12,125 nt of DNA from DASVXQ01 sp046727955 (GTDB taxonomy: Bacteria > Actinomycetota > CALGFH01): positions 1 through 12,125 of the forward strand of contig JBKPDO010000138.1 of assembly GCA_046727955.1 (NCBI GenBank). Direction: 5' to 3'. The position numbers and the translations under genes are program-made. The notes under the pieces were generated by a model. That model had not been told where the DNA came from, did no database searches, and worked only from the letters and a program-made list of their open reading frames with translations. This document shows, in pieces, positions 1 to 6,633 of the stretch; positions within the stretch are counted from its first letter, which is position 1; the number at the start of each line of letters is the position of its first letter.

Positions 1-146
1 CCCGCGGCCCAGCGGGTGGCGGCCGCGCTGGCCCGTTTCGGGCCCATGCCGGTGCGCACCACCCGGACGCCGGGCAGGGCGGCGCGCACCACCAGCGTCT
101 CGACCGAGAGCGCGGTGGCCACCACCAGATCGAGTCCCTCCATCAT
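1..146 (-). CDS. hpnG: HpnG, hopanoid-associated phosphorylase/nucleosidase (5' part only)
   Basis: The first 48 codons of a minus-strand gene are present and the rest lies beyond the left edge. The start reads MMEGLDLVVATALSVE, followed by a VVRTGMGPKRA block. The early LVVATALSVE strand and the RTGMGP motif are typical of the nucleoside-phosphorylase-like HpnG proteins. In the known pathway HpnG removes adenine from adenosylhopane on the way to bacteriohopanetetrol. The first ATG (146-144) overlaps the cyclase stop as ATGA. A second ATG at 143-141 lies 6 nt after a GAGG and may be the true start. Position directly after the squalene-hopene cyclase matches the usual hopanoid gene order. Identity rests on a short fragment plus context. 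Confidence 0.8.
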   Translation of the reverse strand, partial: MMEGLDLVVATALSVETLVVRAALPGVRVVRTGMGPKRASAAATRWAA

Positions 147-2149
147 CCGCCTCGCACGTAGCGGCCCAGCGCCATGACCGGGAAGACCTGCCGGTAGAGG
201 TGGTAGTTGATGTAGAAGTCGCCGGGGAAGCCGGTCCCGGTGAACCAGGGCTCGTCCCAGGAGCCGTCCTCGAGCTGGGTCCGGGCCAGCCAGGCGGCGC
301 CGCTCGAGGCGGCCTGTGAGCCCCGCTCGCCGGCGGCCAGCAGCGCCAGCAGCGCCCAGGCGGTCTGCGATGCGGTCGAGACGCCTCGGCCCCGCCACTC
401 GGGCTCCACGTACGAGCGCAGGTCCTCACCCCAGCCGCCGTCCGGGTTCTGGTGCTCGACCAGCCAGCGCACGGCCCGGCGCACCGCGCCGTGCTCGGGG
501 CCGATCCCGGCCGCCGCCAGCGCCGGCAGGACCGCGCCCGTGCCGTAGACGTGGTTGGCGCCCCAGCGCCCGAACCAGGAGCCGTCGCGCTCCTGGTGGC
601 GGAGCAGCCAGTCGAGCCCGCGGCGCGCCGGCTGCGACCGCTCCAGGCCGGCGGCGGCCAGCATCTCGATCACGTGCGCGGTGACGTCGGCCGAGGGCGG
701 GTCGGTGACCGCGCCGAAGTCGCAGAAGGGCAACTCCAGCGGCAGGGTGCTGACGTTGTCGGCGTCGAACGCGGCCCAGCCGCCGTCACGGCTCTGCATG
801 CCGATCACCCAGGCGACCCCGCGGGCGGCCGCCGCCTCGAGGCGCCCGCTGTCGGGGTGGGCGACGCGCCGCAGCGCGAGCACGATCTCGGCGGTGTCGT
901 CGATGTCCGGGTAGTTGTCGTTGGCGAACTCGAAGGCCCACCCGCCAGGGGCGAGCTGCGGGCGGCGGACCGCCCAGTCGCCGCGCTTGCCCACCTCCTC
1001 GCCGAGCAGCCACTCGGCCGCCCGCACCAGCGCCGGGTGCTCGGGTGGCAGGCCCGCGTCGCTGAGCGCGATCAGCGCGAGCCCGGTGTCCCAAACCGGC
1101 GACTGGCACGCCTCCAGCCAGACGTGACCCACTTGGGACTCCCCGGACCCCTCCGGCCCACGGGGTTCCCCGGTCTCCTCCGGTCCTTGGGGTACCCCGG
1201 ACCCCTCCGGTCCTTGGGATTCCCCGGACCCCTCCGGCTCCCCGGCGCGGACGGTGAAGCCCTCGAGCCCCTCCAGCGCAGCGCGCAGCACCGGGTGGTC
1301 GAGCGGGTAGCCGAGCAGGTGCAGGGCCATGATCGAGTACACCCACGGCGGCTGGATGCCACCCCAGGAGCCGTCGGCCTCCTGGCGCTCGATGATCCAG
1401 CGCACCGCGCGGCGCATGGCCAGGCGCCGCAGCGGCTCGACCGGGTGCCGCTGGTAGGCGTGCAGCAGCCGGTCCAGGCGCTGGAAGCGGCCGGCCCAGG
1501 TGCTGACCGGGTCGAGCGGCGGCGGCGAGGTGTGGCCGAGGCGCAGCTCGTCCAGGCCGAAGCCGACCGGCCGCACCGGCCGCAGCGCGCTCACGATCGT
1601 GAGCGGCACGATCGTCTGCCGCGCCCAGCAGGCGAAGTCGTAGACGTTCAGCGGGAACCACGACGGCAGGAAGATCATCTCGGGCGGGAGCACCGGCAGG
1701 TCCTCCCAGTCCCACAGGCCGAACAGCGCCAGCCACAGCCGGGTGAACACCCGTGTCCGCTCCAGGCCGCCGAGCTCGCGCGCGGCCTTGGCGGCGGCGA
1801 GCATGTGCTCGGCATCGGGCGGGTCGCCCGCCAGGCGCAGTGCCGCGTACGCCTCGACGGTGCTGGACAGCTCCGGCGGGCCGCCGTGGAAGGTCGCCCA
1901 GCTGCCGTCATCGCGCTGCCTGGAGCGGATCCAGGCAGCAGCGCCCCTGGTCCGCTCCTCGGTGCGGACGCCGAGGAACTCGCGCAGCAGCAGGTCCTCG
2001 GCGTCCATGGTGACGTTGGTCTCGAGGTCGCCCTTCCACCAGCCGTCGCGGTGCTGGACGTCGAGCAGCCGCTGGGCGCCCAGCTCGAGCGCCCCGGCCA
2101 CCTGCCGATCGATGCCGTCCTTCCCCGCCGTCCCCGCCGTCACCGCCAT
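143..2149 (-). CDS. shc: squalene-hopene cyclase (HpnF)
   Basis: A class II triterpene cyclase, 668 aa, that protonates squalene and cyclises it to hopene at the membrane face. The catalytic acid motif DIDD is at residues 415-418, followed by TAE. At least seven QW-type repeats are visible, for example QHRDGWW (32-38), RQRDDGSW (77-84), RQEADGSW (255-262), MQSRDGGW, HQERDGSW, HQNPDGGW and TQLEDGSW. The CQSPVWDT block is at 348-355 and the C-terminal GFPGDFYINYHLY block is present, so the protein is complete. Residues about 304-339 are a Gly/Glu/Pro/Ser-rich tandem repeat not expected in this family; it pushes the DxDD motif about 40 residues beyond its usual position near 375. The start follows the upstream stop by 6 bp, with GAGGGAG about 11 nt before it. 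The stop overlaps hpnG. Confidence 0.97.
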   Translation of the reverse strand: MAVTAGTAGKDGIDRQVAGALELGAQRLLDVQHRDGWWKGDLETNVTMDAEDLLLREFLGVRTEERTRGAAAWIRSRQRDDGSWATFHGGPPELSSTVEAYAALRLAGDPPDAEHMLAAAKAARELGGLERTRVFTRLWLALFGLWDWEDLPVLPPEMIFLPSWFPLNVYDFACWARQTIVPLTIVSALRPVRPVGFGLDELRLGHTSPPPLDPVSTWAGRFQRLDRLLHAYQRHPVEPLRRLAMRRAVRWIIERQEADGSWGGIQPPWVYSIMALHLLGYPLDHPVLRAALEGLEGFTVRAGEPEGSGESQGPEGSGVPQGPEETGEPRGPEGSGESQVGHVWLEACQSPVWDTGLALIALSDAGLPPEHPALVRAAEWLLGEEVGKRGDWAVRRPQLAPGGWAFEFANDNYPDIDDTAEIVLALRRVAHPDSGRLEAAAARGVAWVIGMQSRDGGWAAFDADNVSTLPLELPFCDFGAVTDPPSADVTAHVIEMLAAAGLERSQPARRGLDWLLRHQERDGSWFGRWGANHVYGTGAVLPALAAAGIGPEHGAVRRAVRWLVEHQNPDGGWGEDLRSYVEPEWRGRGVSTASQTAWALLALLAAGERGSQAASSGAAWLARTQLEDGSWDEPWFTGTGFPGDFYINYHLYRQVFPVMALGRYVRGG
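1132..1239 (-). repeat. four tandem 27-bp units inside the squalene-hopene cyclase gene
   Basis: Four adjacent 27-bp units occupy 1132-1158, 1159-1185, 1186-1212 and 1213-1239. Units 1 and 4 differ at two positions and the others at four or more. Each unit encodes nine residues of the pattern PEGSGESQG, with variants PEGSGVPQG and PEETGEPRG. Because 27 is a multiple of three, gain or loss of a unit keeps the frame. The region lies between the helix ending LEGLEGF and the conserved CQSPVWDT block, a surface loop position by comparison with known cyclases (inference). Confidence 0.9.
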
Positions 2150-2155
2150 GGCCGT

Positions 2156-3172
2156 CTAGAGCTCCCTCTTGGTCACGAACCTGGCCAGGCTGACCAGGTC
2201 GTCGCGCGGCGCCGCCGGTATGGCGACCGCCTCGAGGCACCCCAGCGCCAGCTCGAGCTGGCGCTCCGCCTCGCGCTGCGTCCAGTCCTGGCCGCCGGCC
2301 TCCTGCACCAGCTTGGCCGCGAGGGCGAGGTCCTCCTCACCCACCGGGCCGTCGCCGCTGAGCAGCCCGGCGAGCCGCTCCGAGCTGGCCGTGCCGGCGC
2401 CGAGCGCGACCGCGACCGGCACGGACTTCTTGCGCTGGCACAGGTCGCTCCAGGCCGGCTTGCCGGTCACCTCCGGCTCGCCCCAGATCCCCAGCAGGTC
2501 GTCGACCGCCTGGAAGGCCAGCCCGAGGTGGTGGCCGAAGTCGCCGAGCGCCTTCACAGCCGGCTCGGGGGCGCCGGCGAGCACCGCGCCGATCGAGGAG
2601 GAGCAGGCAAGCAGGGCGCCGGTCTTGTTGCCCTCCATCGCCATGCATTCCTCGACCGACACGTCCAGGCGGCTCTCGAACGAGAGGTCCTCGGCCTGCC
2701 CGGTGATCAGCCGGTCGGTCGCCCCGGTCAGGTGGCGGGCGGCGCGGGCGGCGGTAGGCCCGGGCACCTCGAGCAGCACGTCTTCGGCGAGGGCGAGCAG
2801 GGCGTCGCCGGCCAGGATCGCCATGGCGGGCCCGAACGCCTTCCAGGCCGTGGTCCGGTGCCGGCGCTCCTCGTCGCCGTCCATCAGGTCGTCGTGCAGC
2901 AGCGAGAAGTTGTGCACCAGCTCGACCGCGACCGCGCCCGGCAGCGCCTGCCGCGCGTCCGCGCCGACCACCTCGGCCGAGAGCACCGCCAGCGCCGGCC
3001 GGATGGCCTTGCCGCCGTTGCCGGAGACCGGCCGCCCACTCACGTCGACCCAGCCGAGGTGATAGGCGGCCACCTGTGCGATCGAGGGCTCCAGCCGCTT
3101 CACCGCCGCGCGCAGCGCGGGCGCGGTGAGCTCTCTGGCACGCTCCAGCACCGCTGGGATCTGCACTCTCAT
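2156..3172 (-). CDS. polyprenyl diphosphate synthase (probable farnesyl diphosphate synthase)
   Basis: A trans-isoprenyl diphosphate synthase of 338 aa. It condenses isopentenyl diphosphate onto allylic diphosphates; in this operon the expected product is the C15 farnesyl diphosphate used by HpnD. The first Asp-rich motif is DDLMD at 94-98, preceded by HNFSLLH with Phe89 five residues before the first Asp; a bulky residue there generally limits chain length, which fits C15. The second motif is DDLLG starting at 224, and the GGKAIRP substrate block is at 53-59. The frame stays open far upstream, but the start at 3172 is fixed by the family N-terminus, a GGAGGT ribosome-binding site at 3179-3184 (6 nt spacing) and the ATGA overlap with the hpnE stop. 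Exact chain length (C15 or C20) cannot be settled from sequence alone. Confidence 0.92.
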   Translation of the reverse strand: MRVQIPAVLERARELTAPALRAAVKRLEPSIAQVAAYHLGWVDVSGRPVSGNGGKAIRPALAVLSAEVVGADARQALPGAVAVELVHNFSLLHDDLMDGDEERRHRTTAWKAFGPAMAILAGDALLALAEDVLLEVPGPTAARAARHLTGATDRLITGQAEDLSFESRLDVSVEECMAMEGNKTGALLACSSSIGAVLAGAPEPAVKALGDFGHHLGLAFQAVDDLLGIWGEPEVTGKPAWSDLCQRKKSVPVAVALGAGTASSERLAGLLSGDGPVGEEDLALAAKLVQEAGGQDWTQREAERQLELALGCLEAVAIPAAPRDDLVSLARFVTKREL

Positions 3173-4593
3173 GCCGCCACCTCCGCTTGCATCTGGGGGA
3201 AGCTCGAGAACCCCTCTGGCGGGGGAAGCCCGCGGGTGCGGCCGAGAGAGACCAGCGCCGCACGCGCGGCCGCCAGGCCGCTGCGCACCGCGCTCTCCAT
3301 AGTGGCGGGCCAGCCGGTCGAGGTCCAGGAGCCTGCCAGGAACAGCCCGGGCACGGCGGTGCCGGTGGCGGGCCGCAGCGTGGAGGTGCCCGGCGCCGGC
3401 AGGAACGTGGCGGTCCGCTCCCTGGTCACGATGAATTTGGTTACAACGGCGTCGCGGGCCGTCGGGAACAGCTCGGCCAGCGCTGGCAGGTAGCGGTCGC
3501 GCAGCGCGCTGGTGGGCAGCTCGACCTCCTCGGCCGCGGCCGACAGCGACACAGCCAGGTACTGGAGCCGCTCCCGCTCCAGCCCGGCGCCGGCGGTGCG
3601 GTCGAAGACCCACTGCACCGGGGTGCCAAGGCCGGCCGCCAGAGGCAAATTGGTCACCACGCGATCGTAGACCACGTGGAGGTTGACGATGGGCGAGGTG
3701 CCGAGCAGCTCGAGCCGGGTTCCGCCGGGCAGGGCGCCCGGCGGTAGCAGCACGGGAGCGGACTCGTGCGGCACGGCGAGCACCACGGCGTCCGCCTCCA
3801 CGCGACCGGAGTCGGTGACGACAGCCAGCCCGCGCTCGCCCGGCTCCACCGTGCGGACGTGGCAGCGCAGCCGCACTTCGGCACCGGACGCGGCCAGTGC
3901 GCGGGCGGCCGACTCGCCGTGCAGCCTGCCCAACGGCACCCGACTGTAGCCGATGTCGGCCGCGTCGCGGTGCTCCAGCAGGCCGGTCTTGAACACCATG
4001 GTGGCGAGCTGCAGCGAGGCCTGCGCCGCGCGGGCGTTGAGGGTCGGCAGGCCCACCAGTTCCCAGAGCGAGGCGGTGGCCGCCTCGCCCTGGCCGTGGG
4101 CCGCCAGCCACTCCGCGAAGCTCTGCCGGTCGAGCCGCTGGTCGGCGGGGTCGAGGCGGCGCAGGGCGAGCGCCGCCCGCGCCGCGCCCAGGCGCTCCGG
4201 CCAGGTGAGGTAGGGGTAACGGGCGAGCGTGCCCGCCAGGTGGAGCGGGGCGGGCAGGCGGCCGCGCCGCAGCCAGCCGATGCGGCCGCCCGGCGCCAGC
4301 ACCGGCACGCTCAATCTCGGCTGCAGCTCGACCAGGTCGCTGACGGCGAGCCGGTCGAGCAGGCTCCGGTAGGCCGTGCAGCAGCGCAGGAAGACGTGCT
4401 GACCGTTGTCCATGTCGAGGCCGTCGCGCCGGAACGAGAAGGTCGCGCCGCCAAGGCGGGGCCGGCCCTCGAGCAGGGTCACCTCGGCGCCAGCGTCGGC
4501 CGCCGCCAGGGCCGCGCTGATGCCGGCCAGGCCGCCGCCGACGACGACCGCGCGGTCACGCCCCCCGGGGGCCCGCCCGCCCGGCTCGGTCAT
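3169..4593 (-). CDS. hpnE: HpnE, hydroxysqualene dehydroxylase (FAD-dependent)
   Basis: An amine-oxidase/phytoene-desaturase-like flavoprotein of 474 aa. HpnE reduces hydroxysqualene from HpnC to squalene. The N-terminal dinucleotide fold reads VVVGGGLAG (Gly19, Gly21, Gly24), and Glu42 in LLEGRPRLGG is placed to bind the adenosine ribose. A C-terminal block, VPGLFLAGSWTSTGWPATMES, is the second FAD-contact region typical of this superfamily. Length is close to the usual 420-480 aa and no domain is missing. It overlaps hpnD upstream and the prenyl synthase downstream as ATGA, so translation should be coupled. By itself the fold could be a carotenoid desaturase, but HpnC, HpnD and the cyclase beside it make HpnE the clear choice. 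Confidence 0.95.
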   Translation of the reverse strand: MTEPGGRAPGGRDRAVVVGGGLAGISAALAAADAGAEVTLLEGRPRLGGATFSFRRDGLDMDNGQHVFLRCCTAYRSLLDRLAVSDLVELQPRLSVPVLAPGGRIGWLRRGRLPAPLHLAGTLARYPYLTWPERLGAARAALALRRLDPADQRLDRQSFAEWLAAHGQGEAATASLWELVGLPTLNARAAQASLQLATMVFKTGLLEHRDAADIGYSRVPLGRLHGESAARALAASGAEVRLRCHVRTVEPGERGLAVVTDSGRVEADAVVLAVPHESAPVLLPPGALPGGTRLELLGTSPIVNLHVVYDRVVTNLPLAAGLGTPVQWVFDRTAGAGLERERLQYLAVSLSAAAEEVELPTSALRDRYLPALAELFPTARDAVVTKFIVTRERTATFLPAPGTSTLRPATGTAVPGLFLAGSWTSTGWPATMESAVRSGLAAARAALVSLGRTRGLPPPEGFSSFPQMQAEVAA

Positions 4594-5519
4594 GGCGACA
4601 TCCCGATCAGGCTGCGGACGGCGATCTCCGCCTTCTGCCAGGCCGGCAGCGACACGCGCCCCTCCAGGACCGCCTCCGGGCAGCGCGCGATGCGGTCCAG
4701 GAGGTGCCGGTAGATGCCCGCCATGGCGGAGACGCAGGCGGCGCTGCGCCGGTCGAGCAGGGGCAGCAGGCGCAGCCCCTCGGCGAAGAAGCCCTGGGCG
4801 CGCTCGACCTGGAAGCTGACCAGCCGGACGAACCGGGCGGAGGACACCGGCGGTGGGTGGGCGGGCGCGATGTCGCCGTCGCAGCCGAAGCGCACCAGCT
4901 CTTCCTTGGGGAGGTAGACGCGGCCGGCCTCAGTGTCCTCGCGCAGGTCGCGGAGGATGTTGGTGAGCTGCATGGCGATCCCGAGCTTGTCGGCCAGCAC
5001 GGTGGCCGTCTCAGGGTCGGAGGAGCCGAACACGCCGAGCGACAGCCGCCCGATCGACCCGGCCACGCAGCGGCAGTAGTGGGCCAGGTCCTCGAAGGTC
5101 GGATAGGAGGTGCCGCGCACGTCCATCTCGACCCCCTCGATCAGCTCGCCGAAGGCCCGCAGCGGCAGGGGGAACCGCACCGCCGCGTCGGCGAGCGCCA
5201 CCAGCACCGGGTCGGCCTCGACCCGCCCGGGCAGGACCCGCCGGGGCCCGGCCCAGCGGGGCACCCCTCCGGAGCTGCCCGGGCCTCGGCTGAGCTGGGC
5301 CAGCTCGCTGCGGGCGGCGGTGAGACGGTCGAGCTTGTCCTGCGGCTCGAGGGAGCCGTCGCCGATGTCGTCCACGCGGCGCGCGAAGGCGTACACCGCG
5401 CAGAGCGCGCTGCGCTTGTGTGGCGGCAGGAGCCTGATCCCGTAGTAGAAGTTGCGCGCCCGGGACCTCGTCACCTGCTCGCAGTGCCGGTATGCGGCTT
5501 GGACGTCCACGGCGCTCAT
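4590..5519 (-). CDS. hpnD: HpnD, presqualene diphosphate synthase
   Basis: A head-to-head prenyl synthase of the squalene/phytoene synthase family, 309 aa, expected to join two farnesyl diphosphates into presqualene diphosphate. The first Asp-rich motif is DDIGD at 50-54, after YAFARRV. The second is NILRDLREDTEAGRVYLP, with Asp191 and Asp195 as metal ligands. The EGVEMDVRG segment (128-136) and the SRARNFYYG N-terminus are also typical. A Pro/Gly-rich loop (about 79-100) is slightly longer than usual. The ATG at 5519 overlaps the hpnC stop; a GGAAGGG lies immediately before it, so the in-frame GTG at 5510, about 9 nt after that site, is an alternative start. It could be mistaken for phytoene synthase, but the operon argues against that. 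Confidence 0.95.
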   Translation of the reverse strand: MSAVDVQAAYRHCEQVTRSRARNFYYGIRLLPPHKRSALCAVYAFARRVDDIGDGSLEPQDKLDRLTAARSELAQLSRGPGSSGGVPRWAGPRRVLPGRVEADPVLVALADAAVRFPLPLRAFGELIEGVEMDVRGTSYPTFEDLAHYCRCVAGSIGRLSLGVFGSSDPETATVLADKLGIAMQLTNILRDLREDTEAGRVYLPKEELVRFGCDGDIAPAHPPPVSSARFVRLVSFQVERAQGFFAEGLRLLPLLDRRSAACVSAMAGIYRHLLDRIARCPEAVLEGRVSLPAWQKAEIAVRSLIGMSP

Positions 5520-6337
5520 CCCTTCCGCAGGAGGATGGACGACAGCTCACGAGCCAGCCGTCGGCGGGTCGGCTTCGGCGACACGGACAATACGTCATAT
5601 CCGCAGTCAGCGATGGACGCCAGGGCCGCCCGACCGCCGGCGAGAAACCCGGCGACGGCCAGCCTGGCCCATCCGCGCAGGGTGCCGACCAGGGGCGCGC
5701 CCCGGTCGAACAGCTCGGCGGTCCTGGCGACCTCGAACTCCATCAGCCGGCGCACCCGCTCGTCGGCGCGCCCGCTCGCCAGGTCGGCGTGGTCGACGCT
5801 GAAGCGCGCGAGGTCCTCTTGGGGCAGGTAGACGCGGTCGCGGGCAAGGTCCTCGGCCACGTCCTGCCAGTGCTCGGTGAGCTGCAGCGCCGTGCAGATG
5901 GCGTCCGACAGCTCCAGGCGCTCTGGCGTCACCGACCGGAAGACGTACAGCACCAGATGGCCGACCGGGTTGGCGGACAGCTCGCAGTAGGCGACCAGGT
6001 CCTCGAAGCGCTGGTAGCGACGGATGGTCTGGTCCTGGCGGTTCGCCTGGATCAGTCGGCGGAAGGGCTCCGGCGGGATGTCGAAGGCGCGCACGGTCGC
6101 CGTCAGCTCGACCAGTAGCGGGTGGCTCGGCGCGGTCGCGGCGGGGCGCGCCCTTCCGTAGATCCGGTCCAGGTCGCGCTCGATCCGGTCGAGCTGGGCC
6201 AGGCGGTCACCCGGCGCTTCGTCGCCGAGCTGGTCGACCAGCCGCGCGAACCCGTAGATCGCGAGGAGGTGCCGTCGCACGGAGCGGGGAAGGAGCCGCG
6301 GCGCCACCGGGAAGTTCTCGCCGGCTGCCTTGGCCAT
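5516..6337 (-). CDS. hpnC: HpnC, hydroxysqualene synthase
   Basis: The second squalene/phytoene-synthase-family protein of the operon, 273 aa from the chosen start. HpnC converts presqualene diphosphate to hydroxysqualene. The family signature ENFPVAPRLLP is at 7-17, YGFARLVDQLGDE at 28-40, and HWQDVAEDLARDRVYLPQEDL with Asp159 and Asp163 as metal ligands. In the first Asp-rich motif the usual second Asp is Gln36. The start at 6337 is chosen because ENFPVA normally lies within about 20 residues of the N-terminus. The frame stays open to 6523, with in-frame candidates at 6469 (ATG) and 6358 (GTG); an ATG start at 6469 would add 44 residues rich in Arg and Pro and sits only about 8 nt after the expected transcription start. 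It is the first gene of the hopanoid operon. Confidence 0.9.
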   Translation of the reverse strand: MAKAAGENFPVAPRLLPRSVRRHLLAIYGFARLVDQLGDEAPGDRLAQLDRIERDLDRIYGRARPAATAPSHPLLVELTATVRAFDIPPEPFRRLIQANRQDQTIRRYQRFEDLVAYCELSANPVGHLVLYVFRSVTPERLELSDAICTALQLTEHWQDVAEDLARDRVYLPQEDLARFSVDHADLASGRADERVRRLMEFEVARTAELFDRGAPLVGTLRGWARLAVAGFLAGGRAALASIADCGYDVLSVSPKPTRRRLARELSSILLRKG

Positions 6338-6483
6338 GACGGCCCCCGGCTGGTCCACCCCATGGGGGAGGGCAAGCGGTTCGGGCAGAGACCTCCTCCT
6401 CCCTTCAGAATCGCCGGTCCCGGGGGCGGGCCGCCGAACGGACTCCGCGTAAGGTGACCGGGCTGCCATTCCGACAAACGCAA

Positions 6484-6512
6484 AGCCTAGGCGCTCGTGG
6501 CGACCGAGCCAA
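6484..6512 (-). promoter_or_regulatory. probable promoter of the hopanoid operon
   Basis: On the minus strand a -35 box TTGGCT (6512-6507) is followed by exactly 17 bp and a -10 box TAGGCT (6489-6484). This fits a sigma-70/HrdB-like site with the TAnnnT form common in Actinomycetota. Transcription would start near 6477. That leaves about 140 nt of leader before the ATG at 6337, or an almost leaderless mRNA if translation starts at the ATG at 6469. Matches to the consensus are 4/6 and 3/6, so this is a reasoned candidate and not proof. Confidence 0.5.
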
Positions 6513-6526
6513 GCCCGTTCCACACT

Positions 6527-6554
6527 GTCACCAGAAGCGGGTCACCAGAAGCGG
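6527..6554. repeat. perfect 14-bp tandem duplication
   Basis: The sequence GTCACCAGAAGCGG occurs twice head to tail at 6527-6540 and 6541-6554 with no mismatch. It lies just upstream of the leftward promoter and also upstream of the rightward operon. It could be a direct-repeat operator or a recent slippage duplication; the sequence alone does not decide. Confidence 0.9.
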
Positions 6555-6560
6555 GCTGGT

Positions 6561-6586
6561 GTACCGGCGGTCAGGTACGTTAATCA
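6561..6586 (+). promoter_or_regulatory. palindrome overlapping a weak candidate promoter of the rightward operon
   Basis: GTACC (6561-6565) and GGTAC (6574-6578) form an inverted repeat with an 8-bp centre. TACGTT at 6576-6581 has the TAnnnT form of a -10 box and overlaps the right arm, but no good -35 box sits 16-18 bp upstream. A repressor or activator bound to the palindrome would be well placed to control the genes from 6634. The promoter assignment is weak; the palindrome itself is plainly visible. Confidence 0.35.
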
Positions 6587-6633
6587 GGGGGTGGGACAAC
6601 CCCGCCGGAGGTCGTCGACCGGAAGGAGAGGCG

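Larger units (their letters stand above)
6338..6633. other. divergent intergenic control region
   Basis: This 296-bp stretch separates the two divergent operons, if hpnC starts at 6337. From left to right it holds a purine run on the minus strand (AGGGAGGAGGAGG, about 6391-6403) that looks like a strong ribosome-binding site but has no start codon at a suitable distance; the minus-strand promoter; a 14-bp tandem duplication; a GTACC palindrome; and the ribosome-binding site of the rightward operon. I see no RNA gene or small ORF with convincing codon use. Confidence 0.6.

Noticed and set aside
1132..1239. CRISPR array
   Set aside because: The units are directly adjacent with no spacers, are 27 bp, and are translated in frame within a conserved enzyme.
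452..3493. Very long plus-strand open frame (about 1000 codons) opposite the cyclase and prenyl synthase genes
   Set aside because: It lies antisense to genes with clear catalytic motifs, spans a gene junction, and its product is Arg/Gly/Ala/Gln-rich with no domain pattern. Long antisense frames are expected in DNA this GC-rich.
3173..4111. N-terminal extension of the prenyl diphosphate synthase frame
   Set aside because: The open frame upstream of 3172 is the hpnE gene read in another frame; a GGAGGT site and the ATGA overlap fix the start at 3172.
3169..6337. Carotenoid cluster (phytoene synthase and desaturase)
   Set aside because: Two different synthase-family proteins, one with the HpnC ENFPVA signature, plus HpnE, squalene-hopene cyclase and HpnG identify the hopanoid pathway.
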